A stretch of DNA of 64,000 nucleotides from Candidatus Gastranaerophilales bacterium (GTDB lineage Bacteria > Cyanobacteriota > Vampirovibrionia > Gastranaerophilales > Gastranaerophilaceae). Below, in pieces: positions 18,810 to 27,115 of this stretch. The position numbers and the translations under genes were made by a program. Under the pieces are notes generated by a model, which was not told the DNA's origin, ran no database searches, and worked only from the letters and a program-made list of their open reading frames with translations. The stretch spans positions 124,001 to 188,000 of the forward strand of contig CALUWA010000002.1 of assembly GCA_944324365.1 (NCBI GenBank), given 5' to 3'. Within the stretch, counting starts at the first letter, position 1. Each line of letters opens with the position of its first letter.

Positions 18810-20183
18810 ATGGCGAAAGTTAAGTCAAAATGGATTTGTCAGGAATGCGGGTATGAGACGGCCGGATATTTGGGAAAATGTCCTGAATGCGGAAGCTGGG
18901 GGTCTCTTGTTGAAGAGGTGCAGTTTGATGCAAAACTCCCAAATGCTGCGGCAAATGAATTTGTTAATACCGAAAAACCTGCGCTTTTGAAAGATATTCA
19001 TATTGGGGAAGAAGTTCGCATAAGTACAAATATTTCTGAATTTGACAGAATTTTGGGCGGCGGTTTCGTTCAGGGGTCTTTAATTCTTCTGGCAGGAGAT
19101 CCCGGTATCGGAAAATCAACAATTACGCTTCAAACTTGCGGACAGTTGTGTGAAGCGGGCAAAAAGGTTTTGTATATTTCCGCGGAAGAAAGTGCTTCCC
19201 AATTAAAATTAAGGGCAGAAAGACTCGGTATAAATTCAGACAGCCTGTATATTTATCCTCAAACCAATATGGAAAATATTAAATCGCAGATAGAAGAAAT
19301 TTCACCGGATTTTGTTATTATTGACAGTATTCAGGCTATTTATTCAAATAATGTAGCTAGTTCCGCAGGAAGCGTTTCACAGATTAGAGAATGCACAAAT
19401 ATTTTGATGCATATTGCAAAAAGCAAAAATATTACCACTATTGTAATCGGGCATGTTACAAAAGACGGGAATATTGCCGGGCCGAAGGTTCTTGAACATA
19501 TGGTGGATACGGTTATATATTTTGAGGGCGATAAATATAAGTCTTACAGAATGCTGCGCTCTATGAAAAATCGTTTCGGCAATACTTCGGAAGTCGGCAT
19601 ATTTGAAATGCATACTGACGGGCTTCACGAAATTAAAAATCCGAATGAACTTTTCTTAAATGAGCGCTCCCAAGTTGCAGCGCCGGGCAGTGCGATTATT
19701 GTAACTAACGAGGGTACTCGTCCTTTGCTGGTTGAAATTCAGGCGCTTGTGGGAACGACTTCTTATCCTGCTCCGCGCAGGGTTACGAACGGTGTTGATA
19801 CAAGCAGACTTCATCAGATTTTGGCTGTACTTGAAAAACGTGTCGGGCTTAATTTCTCCAAACAGGATGTCTATGTTAATGTAACAGGCGGAATTGAAGT
19901 TGATGAACCGAGTGCGGATTTGGGGATTGCAATTGCGATTGCAACCTGTGCAAGAGATGTTGTGGTTGACCCGCAGACGGTTATTATCGGAGAAATCGGG
20001 CTTTCCGGGGAAATTCATCCGGTTAATAATATCGAAAAACGCCTTAACGAAGCTGTAGTATCAGGCTTTAAAAAGGCTATTGTTCCTTATGCGAACGATA
20101 TTCCAAATAACTTCAAAAAGATTGAGATAATTAAAGTTAAGCGTCTGATTGATGCAATAACGGCATGTGTATCTGCCGGGTAA
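18810..20183 (+). CDS. radA: DNA repair protein RadA
   Basis: RecA-like ATPase that promotes branch migration in recombinational repair. N-terminal zinc finger CQECGYETAGYLGKCPEC, Walker A GDPGIGKST, the RadA-specific KNRFG motif (MKNRFGNTSEVGIF) and a C-terminal Lon-like domain (VTGGIEVDEPSADLGIAIAI). 457 residues from the ATG at 18810, which follows GAGGA; an in-frame ATG at 18798 overlaps the ribosome binding site and is less likely. It ends one base before the stop of the convergent 1273-residue gene. Confidence 0.97.
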   Translation: MAKVKSKWICQECGYETAGYLGKCPECGSWGSLVEEVQFDAKLPNAAANEFVNTEKPALLKDIHIGEEVRISTNISEFDRILGGGFVQGSLILLAGDPGIGKSTITLQTCGQLCEAGKKVLYISAEESASQLKLRAERLGINSDSLYIYPQTNMENIKSQIEEISPDFVIIDSIQAIYSNNVASSAGSVSQIRECTNILMHIAKSKNITTIVIGHVTKDGNIAGPKVLEHMVDTVIYFEGDKYKSYRMLRSMKNRFGNTSEVGIFEMHTDGLHEIKNPNELFLNERSQVAAPGSAIIVTNEGTRPLLVEIQALVGTTSYPAPRRVTNGVDTSRLHQILAVLEKRVGLNFSKQDVYVNVTGGIEVDEPSADLGIAIAIATCARDVVVDPQTVIIGEIGLSGEIHPVNNIEKRLNEAVVSGFKKAIVPYANDIPNNFKKIEIIKVKRLIDAITACVSAG

Positions 20184-23100
20184 TTATTTTGCGTTCATTG
20201 ATTTTTTAACTTCTTCAATACCGCGTTTAATTGCATCACGTTTTTTGCGTTCAAATTGCATCAGGACTTTTTTCTTGTTATCTTCTTTTGAATCTTTTTG
20301 CTGCAATCTGCCGCCATACTCTCTTATTGTCTGTTGTCCGGCTTCTGTTACCAAATCTTCAACAATGTCTTCTGTATTTTTTTGTGCTGCTGATTTAGCC
20401 AATTGGGTGGCCATTTGTTCTTCGACCTGTTCTGAAATAGCTTCCATCGTATCTTCAACACCGGTTTCTACAGTTCCTCTTGTGTTTTGAAGAATGCCGC
20501 CATCCTCAGGAGTGTTAAGTGCCGGCATAGAAGATTGTGCGGTTGATGCATCAATTTCTCTTACGGCATCTGTTCCAGCCGTTGCTATTGCTTCGGATTC
20601 GGCTTCTTTGAGTTCGGCAATGCCTGAATCTGCTTCAACTTCGCTGCCGGTTTCTTTTGCCCGTGCACTTGCGGTATCAATTTCGTCATCAACATTTATC
20701 GCCGCACCTGTAACTTGTCCTTCATCTGCAATGGCTTCTGCTTCTTCTGCTGCTGCAGATATTTGGGATGCAAGGTCAAGTCCGTCTGCGGCATCATTTT
20801 GAACGTTCGCTGCAGTACGTCTGATTTCTATATCGGCAATTTCCGGTGCCGGTGTTTGAGTTTCGGCAGGTTGCTGCGCTTCGTTTTGCGGAATATTTTC
20901 TGTTGTATTTTGCGGAGCTTCCGGCTCATTGTTAGTTCGTGCTGTATTATTTTCTGTTGTATCTAAAGAGTTTATTGTATTGCTGCTGTCAGTTGTATCA
21001 ACAATAATTTCTTGTGACTCTTCTGCAATACCGCCGAGTGTTGAGATGTTTTCTTCAACATCAGTGTCGGCATTGTTTATGCTGTTTGAAACAACTCTGC
21101 TGTTGCTAAATTCGGAAGCTGAATTTATTGAGCGTGAAACTGTTCCGCCTGAAGCTGCAATATCGCTTGCGTTATCGACAACGGCAGTTTCATCTTCAGC
21201 TTGAGAAGATAAGCTGTTAATTTGATTATTCACAGTTGTATTATCGTTTGTAATGCTTCTTATACCGGATTGAGCCAGTTGCAATCGAGTAATTTCATCA
21301 TTTTGATTTGCTGTGTTGTTTGTTGTGATTTCTTCATTTGTTGTGCCGGCAGGTGTTGCTTCCGGAATAGTTTCTGTTACGTTTGCTTCCGGTTGCGGAA
21401 GTTCGGTGGTTTGTTCCGGTAACGTTTGTTCTGTATCTGCGGCAGCCAAAGTATTTGCCTGTACATCTTGAGTTTCAGGTAATTGATTTTGGACTTCCGG
21501 AGTTTGTTCGGTTGCTGTGTTTGTATTATTTTGTGCAGCTTCCGGTTGTTCGTTTTGCTGAATTTGAGTATTATTTTCTGCAGGAATTGTTTGGTCTGTA
21601 ATTTCTGTTCCTTGTGCGGTTGTTTCTTGAGCAGTTGTTTCTGCAGGAGTTTCTTGTGCTGCGGTTTTGGCAGCAAATAACTGCTGGAATTCCTGCGCAA
21701 GCGGTGCAACTTTTGCGTTGTTTTCATTCATATTGCCTGTTAATTGTGATGAATACTGCGAAGCAAAACCGTTAAGTGAAGATGAGAATACTAAGACTCG
21801 TCTTGCTGATTTTGTTTGTTTTGCAAGTGCTTCTCCGCTTTCGATAACATCTCTGCCGACAGATTCTCCTTCTTTGCCGTAAAGTCTGTCGTATATACCG
21901 TCTTTACCGTCAGAAAGTCTTATTCTGTCCTGGCTTCCTGCGTTGTTTTCAAGTGCGTAAGCTTTGCCAGCTTCAATTGCGGAGTCTGCATAAGTGAGGT
22001 TTTCACTGCTTAAGGTCAGACCGGATTCAACTGTCGTAGAAAAATCATTCAGAACAGTAATTTTATTTTGCATATCAACAGAAAGCGAACCTGTCTGGGC
22101 ATCAAGAATGCCGTTTAATCTTTCGTATTCTGCCTGGTCTGCGTCGGATATTTCCGTTGCATTTCGTATTCTGCCTAAGAGATTTTCATACTGGCTGAAT
22201 GCGCTGTCAAATTCTGCTTTTGCCTTAATTGTATCTTTTAATCTGGATTGTCTTATGTCTTTAACCTGATCTCTCAATGTTGTCAGATTATTTGTAATTG
22301 TCTGCATTTCGGTTGATTTTGTATTGCAGCCGGTTAAGTATTCTCTGATAGCGGCTTCTTCCGGATCTGTTTGGGCTTCTGCCGGTGTATCCGCAGCAGC
22401 TGCATCTGTTTCGGTTGTATTTTCTGTCGCTGTTGCGTCTTCTACAGCAGTTTCACCTTCTGTGGTTGAAACTGTTGCAGCAGCTCCTGTTTGTGCGGTA
22501 TTTGTGGTCTGCGGAACATTATTTGCTTGAACAGTGTTATCCGGGGCAATGTTATCAAGTACTTGTGCAGCAGCTTCTTCCGTAACATTACCTGTTTGTA
22601 CAGAGTTAAACATATTTTCAACAATGTTTTCTTCTGTAGTTCTGGTTTGAGGAACTTCATTTGTTTGAGGTTCTGTTTCAAACGGCTGCAGTACAAGTGT
22701 TTCATCTTGTCCCGGTAAGGTTTGTTGTATAGTTGTATCTGTGTTTGTTTCAGGTTCAGTGTTTTGAGCCCCGTTTTGTGCAGGAGGGGTATTGTTTTCT
22801 TCAGGATTGATATTTTGTTGTGTATTTTCTCCGTTTGTATTTTCTTCTTCTGCCGGAGCCTGATTTGCCTGATTTTCCGCAATTCTGTTTGTGGTATTTT
22901 TATCAGGATTGATACTTTCTCCCTGAGATTCTATTGATTGAACTCTTGTTAATGTCGTATTTGCAATTTCGGTATTTGCATTTGCCTTAAATTGCAAAGC
23001 ATTTGAATTTAAGTCTAATTCTACGCCGATTACTCCTGAATTGGATGCAACGGACATACCTTGTGCAGCATATGAATATGCTTCCATAACTCCGAAGGTA

Positions 23101-24005
23101 TTTAAGCCGTTACTTCCGCCATAGGAATATGAATGGGTCTTGCCGCCTTCAGCAGCGGAATAAAGCAAGCTTAAATTTTCCAATGTGCGGCTTATATCTT
23201 TGTTAACATTTACAAGATTGCTAACGTCCTCCATTTGGGTTAACAGAGATTCAATATCGGCTTCTACATTATTTGATTGTGCAATAAGTTCTTCGCCCTG
23301 AGTGTTTAATAACAGCCCGAGTTCTTTATACCTGCGCATTTCTTCGTCTGTTAATGTTTCGCCGTTTTTGACTTTGTTATTTAATGTATCAAACTCATTC
23401 GAGATTTGATTTATTTTATCAAGAGTTAATTTCTGGTTCTTTTCTAAATCTGTTTGTACACTTTCAAGGTCCTGGCTTTGAGCCTGAAGTTCATTATCTT
23501 TTTCTCTGAGCAGTTCTTCCTGTTGTTCGGCTTTTGATGAAAATTTTTGAAGTTTTCTCTGCTGTCCCATTCTGGTAGTATCATCTGTACCTACTTCAAG
23601 GTTGCTTGCGGTATTGCTGTCAGAAGAAGCTGATTCTTCTATTTCATAAGCTGTTGTATCAGTATCAGCCATGGCATTTGCCCAGTCTAGGAATTCCTGC
23701 GGAACTTGTACACCGTCATTAGCCATTCCGAGTATCTCTTCGTATGTAAATTGCCCCCATACTGGATCCATCGGCTTTCCTGTTGCGGTAACATAACCCT
23801 CAAGCTGGGTTGTAATATTTTCTATAATCCCGTTACCGTACATACTTATTGCAATGCTTGTCAATTCGTCTTCCGAACACTTTGCATAGTGTGGATCTTC
23901 TTGTAACCTTGCAACAATATGTGCAACCCGGTCTTCTACGGGTTCGCCTTGCGGACGCTGATAATATGCTTGTTTCATTTTTTCTGTTAAATTTTCTATG
24001 CCCAT
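20184..24005 (-). CDS. Very large low-complexity coiled-coil protein, unknown function
   Basis: 1273 residues, acidic, extremely rich in Thr, Asn, Gln, Glu and Ala, with no signal peptide or transmembrane segment. The first ~125 residues look globular (MTEKMKQAYYQRP-like start, then DPHYAKCSEDELTSIAIS). Residues ~150-270 are helical, and a diverged second copy lies in the middle: compare LTDEEMRRYKELGLLLNTQG with ISDADQAEYERLNGILDAQT. Two long TENTQ-rich linkers separate these modules. The C-terminus is basic (KKVLMQFERKKRDAIKRG). This could be a scaffold or an unconventionally exported surface protein. Neighbours give no clue. The gene itself is certain; its function is not recognised. Confidence 0.8.
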   Translation of the reverse strand: MGIENLTEKMKQAYYQRPQGEPVEDRVAHIVARLQEDPHYAKCSEDELTSIAISMYGNGIIENITTQLEGYVTATGKPMDPVWGQFTYEEILGMANDGVQVPQEFLDWANAMADTDTTAYEIEESASSDSNTASNLEVGTDDTTRMGQQRKLQKFSSKAEQQEELLREKDNELQAQSQDLESVQTDLEKNQKLTLDKINQISNEFDTLNNKVKNGETLTDEEMRRYKELGLLLNTQGEELIAQSNNVEADIESLLTQMEDVSNLVNVNKDISRTLENLSLLYSAAEGGKTHSYSYGGSNGLNTFGVMEAYSYAAQGMSVASNSGVIGVELDLNSNALQFKANANTEIANTTLTRVQSIESQGESINPDKNTTNRIAENQANQAPAEEENTNGENTQQNINPEENNTPPAQNGAQNTEPETNTDTTIQQTLPGQDETLVLQPFETEPQTNEVPQTRTTEENIVENMFNSVQTGNVTEEAAAQVLDNIAPDNTVQANNVPQTTNTAQTGAAATVSTTEGETAVEDATATENTTETDAAAADTPAEAQTDPEEAAIREYLTGCNTKSTEMQTITNNLTTLRDQVKDIRQSRLKDTIKAKAEFDSAFSQYENLLGRIRNATEISDADQAEYERLNGILDAQTGSLSVDMQNKITVLNDFSTTVESGLTLSSENLTYADSAIEAGKAYALENNAGSQDRIRLSDGKDGIYDRLYGKEGESVGRDVIESGEALAKQTKSARRVLVFSSSLNGFASQYSSQLTGNMNENNAKVAPLAQEFQQLFAAKTAAQETPAETTAQETTAQGTEITDQTIPAENNTQIQQNEQPEAAQNNTNTATEQTPEVQNQLPETQDVQANTLAAADTEQTLPEQTTELPQPEANVTETIPEATPAGTTNEEITTNNTANQNDEITRLQLAQSGIRSITNDNTTVNNQINSLSSQAEDETAVVDNASDIAASGGTVSRSINSASEFSNSRVVSNSINNADTDVEENISTLGGIAEESQEIIVDTTDSSNTINSLDTTENNTARTNNEPEAPQNTTENIPQNEAQQPAETQTPAPEIADIEIRRTAANVQNDAADGLDLASQISAAAEEAEAIADEGQVTGAAINVDDEIDTASARAKETGSEVEADSGIAELKEAESEAIATAGTDAVREIDASTAQSSMPALNTPEDGGILQNTRGTVETGVEDTMEAISEQVEEQMATQLAKSAAQKNTEDIVEDLVTEAGQQTIREYGGRLQQKDSKEDNKKKVLMQFERKKRDAIKRGIEEVKKSMNAK

Positions 24006-24106
24006 TGAAGAAATGCCTTTCTTTCTCCTATTTATTCGATTTATAAAACGGCATATTCATTCATAAACTTTAGGACAATCCGGGGTATGTAACATAATTG
24101 TTACAC

Positions 24107-24145
24107 AAAAAACAGAACTCCTTTTATGTAAGGAATTCTGTTTTT
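24107..24145 (-). terminator. Rho-independent terminator of trxA
   Basis: On the minus strand CAGAATTCCTT pairs with AAGGAGTTCTG, followed by a T-run. It lies after the trxA stop and before the large gene's start, so that gene needs its own promoter. Confidence 0.85.
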
Positions 24146-24166
24146 AGCCTTCTATAATATTTAAAT

Positions 24167-24490
24167 TTACATATGTTTTTCAATGTTTGAAACAATTGAA
24201 GATTTTGGCATTAAACCTACCAATCTTTCAACGGCTTTGCCGTTTTTAAAAACCAGCAGGCTTGGCAGACCGCTTATTGCATAATCTTTAGCTGTTTTAA
24301 GGTTTTCATCGGTGTTTACCTTGACGAATTTTACTTTGTCGCCAAATTCAGCAGCGATTTCATCTAAAACCGGACTTAGTTTTCTGCAAGGCCCGCACCA
24401 TGTTGCCCAGAAATCCACAACGACAGGTTTGTCGCAGTTTAAAACTTCTGTTTCGAAGTTGGCATCGTTAATATCTATTGCATTTGACAT
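24167..24490 (-). CDS. trxA: Thioredoxin
   Basis: 107-residue disulfide reductase of the cytoplasm. The active site WCGPC sits in VVVDFWATWCGPCRKLSPVL, and the cis-Pro is in SGLPSLLVFKNGK. One compact Trx fold with no signal peptide. AGGAGT precedes the ATG at 24490. Transcribed alone and closed by a strong terminator. Confidence 0.97.
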   Translation of the reverse strand: MSNAIDINDANFETEVLNCDKPVVVDFWATWCGPCRKLSPVLDEIAAEFGDKVKFVKVNTDENLKTAKDYAISGLPSLLVFKNGKAVERLVGLMPKSSIVSNIEKHM

Positions 24491-24584
24491 GACAAATACT
24501 CCTTATTTTAAATTTCCTGGAAGTATTCTACCATGGAAAATTTTTTTATGCTATTATCTGATTAGAACATTATAGGGTAAGAAT

Positions 24585-25502
24585 ATGGGAAGAAAAAAAA
24601 CTATAGAAATTGTCTTGGATACGGAAACAACCGGCTTGGATTATACTAAGGAGAGAATGGTTGAATTTGCGGCGGTAAGGCTCGAAAACGGCAAAGTAAA
24701 AGACGAATTTCAGACATTGATTAATCCGCAGCAGCATATTAGAAAATCAAGTATTGCAATACACGGAATTACTCCGGAAATGGTTGAGGATGCGCCTACG
24801 GAAGAAGAAGTTATGCCGCAGATAATGGAGTTTATTCAGGATTACCCTATTGTTGCTCATAATGCAATTTTTGACTATACGTTTATTAATGAAGCAAGTA
24901 AGCGGGTTTTCGGTCATGAAATAAATAACCCGCGAATTGATTCCCAGCAGATGTTTAAAGAGATTTATCCCGATTTGGAATCGCACGGACTGGAAGCTTT
25001 AACAACAAAATTTAAAGTTCCTCTTGATAACCATCACCGGGCTATGGCTGATACTATGGGATTGGCTCTTGCTTACCCTAAATTGAAAAAATTGTATCTG
25101 CAAAAATATGATTGGGAATCTAAACAGCTTGAAAATGTTGAATATCTGTTTGAAAGGTATTTGAGAATTCAACAGACTGTTACAACATTGCAGTCCGAGC
25201 TCCAGGATTTAAAATCCGTATTTAAACTTTATTTTGAACAGGGCGGCCAGCCAATTGTTTCTCAATCCGGGGAAACTCTTGTTTATAATTCAAAACAAAC
25301 TTTCGGATATGATTTTCATCAGATTAAAGATGTTTTGGAAGAAGTCGGAGCTTTTGAAAAAGCCGTTAAAGTAAATACCGGATTTATAGACAGGCTTGTT
25401 TGCGGCTGCAGACTTGACGAAGAGAAAAAAGAAATTATCAAAGACGCTCGTCAGGAAATTAATGAAACAAGAAATATTCAAATTATAAAAGCAGGAAAAT
25501 AG
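24585..25502 (+). CDS. DnaQ-like 3'-5' exonuclease (Pol III epsilon family)
   Basis: 305 residues. The N-terminal exonuclease domain has the DEDDh residues: DTETTG (motif I), HNAIFDYTF (motif II) and HRAMADT (motif III). About 120 extra C-terminal residues (LRIQQTVTTLQSELQDLKSV, then KEIIKDARQEINETRNIQII) are helical and unassigned. It may be the proofreading subunit or a general DNA/RNA exonuclease. The next gene starts 5 bases after its stop, so the two are probably one operon, although the functions look unrelated. Confidence 0.87.
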   Translation: MGRKKTIEIVLDTETTGLDYTKERMVEFAAVRLENGKVKDEFQTLINPQQHIRKSSIAIHGITPEMVEDAPTEEEVMPQIMEFIQDYPIVAHNAIFDYTFINEASKRVFGHEINNPRIDSQQMFKEIYPDLESHGLEALTTKFKVPLDNHHRAMADTMGLALAYPKLKKLYLQKYDWESKQLENVEYLFERYLRIQQTVTTLQSELQDLKSVFKLYFEQGGQPIVSQSGETLVYNSKQTFGYDFHQIKDVLEEVGAFEKAVKVNTGFIDRLVCGCRLDEEKKEIIKDARQEINETRNIQIIKAGK

Positions 25503-25507
25503 GAAGT

Positions 25508-26911
25508 ATGGCTAATAAATTTATCGAGTTTTTTAAAGAGCCGCCGGCTGCAGAACCGATTAAAGATGAAGCGGAAATTAGCAAGCTGTATTCACATTTT
25601 CGCTGGAGAATTTTTTACGCAAGTTTTGTTGCGTATGTCGTATTTCATCTTTGCAGAAAAAATATTGCAGTTGCACTTCCTGCAATGGGAGAAGCGCTCC
25701 ACCTTTCAAATACGGAATTAGGGCTTTTGGGTTCTACTTTATATGTAACCTATGGTATAGGTAAATTTGTTAACGGTGTTATTGCGGATAAGGCGAATGT
25801 CAGAACATTTTTGCCTACGGCATTGATAATTTCTGCTGTATGTAATATTTGTTTTGTTTTAAGTGCGATATTTGTAACTCCGGGGCATATAAGCTTTTTC
25901 GGACTTCCTTCCGGAACTATTTTGCTATGGCTTCTTGCTTTTTTCTGGGGGGCTAACGGATGGTTTCAGTCATGCGGTTTCCCGCCGGTTGCAAAGAGTT
26001 TATCTTACTGGTTTTCAAATTCAGAAAGAGGTACTAAATGGTCACTGTGGTCAACTTCCCATCAAATCGGTGTGTTTGCGGCTGTGACATTATCCGGATT
26101 TGTTATTGAAAAATTCGGCTGGATGGCGGCATTTTATGTTCCGGCGGTGATTTGTATTATAATCGGTTTGTGGCTTTTTGACAGACTCAGGGATAAGCCG
26201 CAAAGTCTTGGACTTCCTGATATAGAAAAATATAATAGTGAACCGGTTGTTGAAAATTGCGAACCTCAACACGAAGAAGACAAACTTTCCTATTTTCAGA
26301 TTTTTAAGAAACATATTTTGTGTAACCCTGTTATCTGGATGCTGGCAATAGCTTATATTTTTGTATATATAATAAGGTTTGGAACAGAGGATTGGCTTGT
26401 TAAGTACCTGGTAGAGGTCAAAGGTAATTCTTTAACTCTGGCAAGTACAAAACTAAGCTCGCTTGCATTGGTTGGGGCTATGGGTGCTATTTGTGCGGGT
26501 GTTATTTCTGATAGAATTTATAAAGGTAACAGAACTCCTATAAATATTGTATTTCTTATTTGCTTGATTTTAAGTTTGCTGGCTTTTGCGGCTAATCCTG
26601 CTTCCAACCACATTATGGATTACGTATATGCTGCTATGATAGGGGCGTTTACAGCCGGGCCGCAGATGTTAATAGGCGGATTGTGCGCGGTTGAGAGTAG
26701 TTCTAAAAAAGTTGCGTCTGCTTCAATCGGGTTTACCGGAGTTTTTGGTTATGTGGGTGCGGCCTTATCATCGGGAGGAACCGGTTTCGTGGTTGATAAA
26801 TTTGGTTGGAACGGTGCAATTGCTTTCTGGATGATATCAACATTTATTTGTATTATAATTTGTACAATTCTTTTAACATACGAAAAAATCAGAAAAAAGT
26901 GTAAGGCATAA
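25508..26911 (+). CDS. MFS transporter, organophosphate:phosphate antiporter type (GlpT/UhpT-like)
   Basis: 467 residues with about 12 membrane helices. The helix-1 Arg region CRKNIAVALPAMGEALHLSN and the loop after STLYVTYGIGKFVNGVIADK match GlpT/UhpT-type antiporters. This family imports sugar phosphates or glycerol 3-phosphate in exchange for phosphate, and the second conserved Arg would be in the C-terminal half (YIIRFGTEDWLVKYL). The substrate cannot be fixed by eye. It shares a transcript with the preceding exonuclease, separated by AGGAAG, and is followed by a strong terminator. Confidence 0.87.
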   Translation: MANKFIEFFKEPPAAEPIKDEAEISKLYSHFRWRIFYASFVAYVVFHLCRKNIAVALPAMGEALHLSNTELGLLGSTLYVTYGIGKFVNGVIADKANVRTFLPTALIISAVCNICFVLSAIFVTPGHISFFGLPSGTILLWLLAFFWGANGWFQSCGFPPVAKSLSYWFSNSERGTKWSLWSTSHQIGVFAAVTLSGFVIEKFGWMAAFYVPAVICIIIGLWLFDRLRDKPQSLGLPDIEKYNSEPVVENCEPQHEEDKLSYFQIFKKHILCNPVIWMLAIAYIFVYIIRFGTEDWLVKYLVEVKGNSLTLASTKLSSLALVGAMGAICAGVISDRIYKGNRTPINIVFLICLILSLLAFAANPASNHIMDYVYAAMIGAFTAGPQMLIGGLCAVESSSKKVASASIGFTGVFGYVGAALSSGGTGFVVDKFGWNGAIAFWMISTFICIIICTILLTYEKIRKKCKA

Positions 26912-26931
26912 AACTTATTAATATAAATAAT

Positions 26932-26966
26932 AAAAGGATGATTGATGATAATCATCCTTTTATTTG
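26932..26966 (+). terminator. Rho-independent terminator
   Basis: AAAAGGATGATT pairs with AATCATCCTTTT around GATGAT; ends ATTTG. It closes the exonuclease-transporter operon. Confidence 0.8.
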
Positions 26967-27115
26967 TTACCCGAAATTTTAAATAGCCCGACTGAATAAG
27001 CCCTTGCGGTAATGTTTATCAGGCAAAATAAAGTACATAATCAGGTATAAGTTTGTTTTTTAAACTTTTTTCGGGTATTTCTCGTAAAAACCCGCCACAA
27101 CACAAGGAGGTAAAA

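Noticed and set aside
20494-22937. Many plus-strand ORFs opposite the 1273-residue gene
   Set aside because: All are complements of its low-complexity sequence (Ser/Val/Cys-rich) without start signals.
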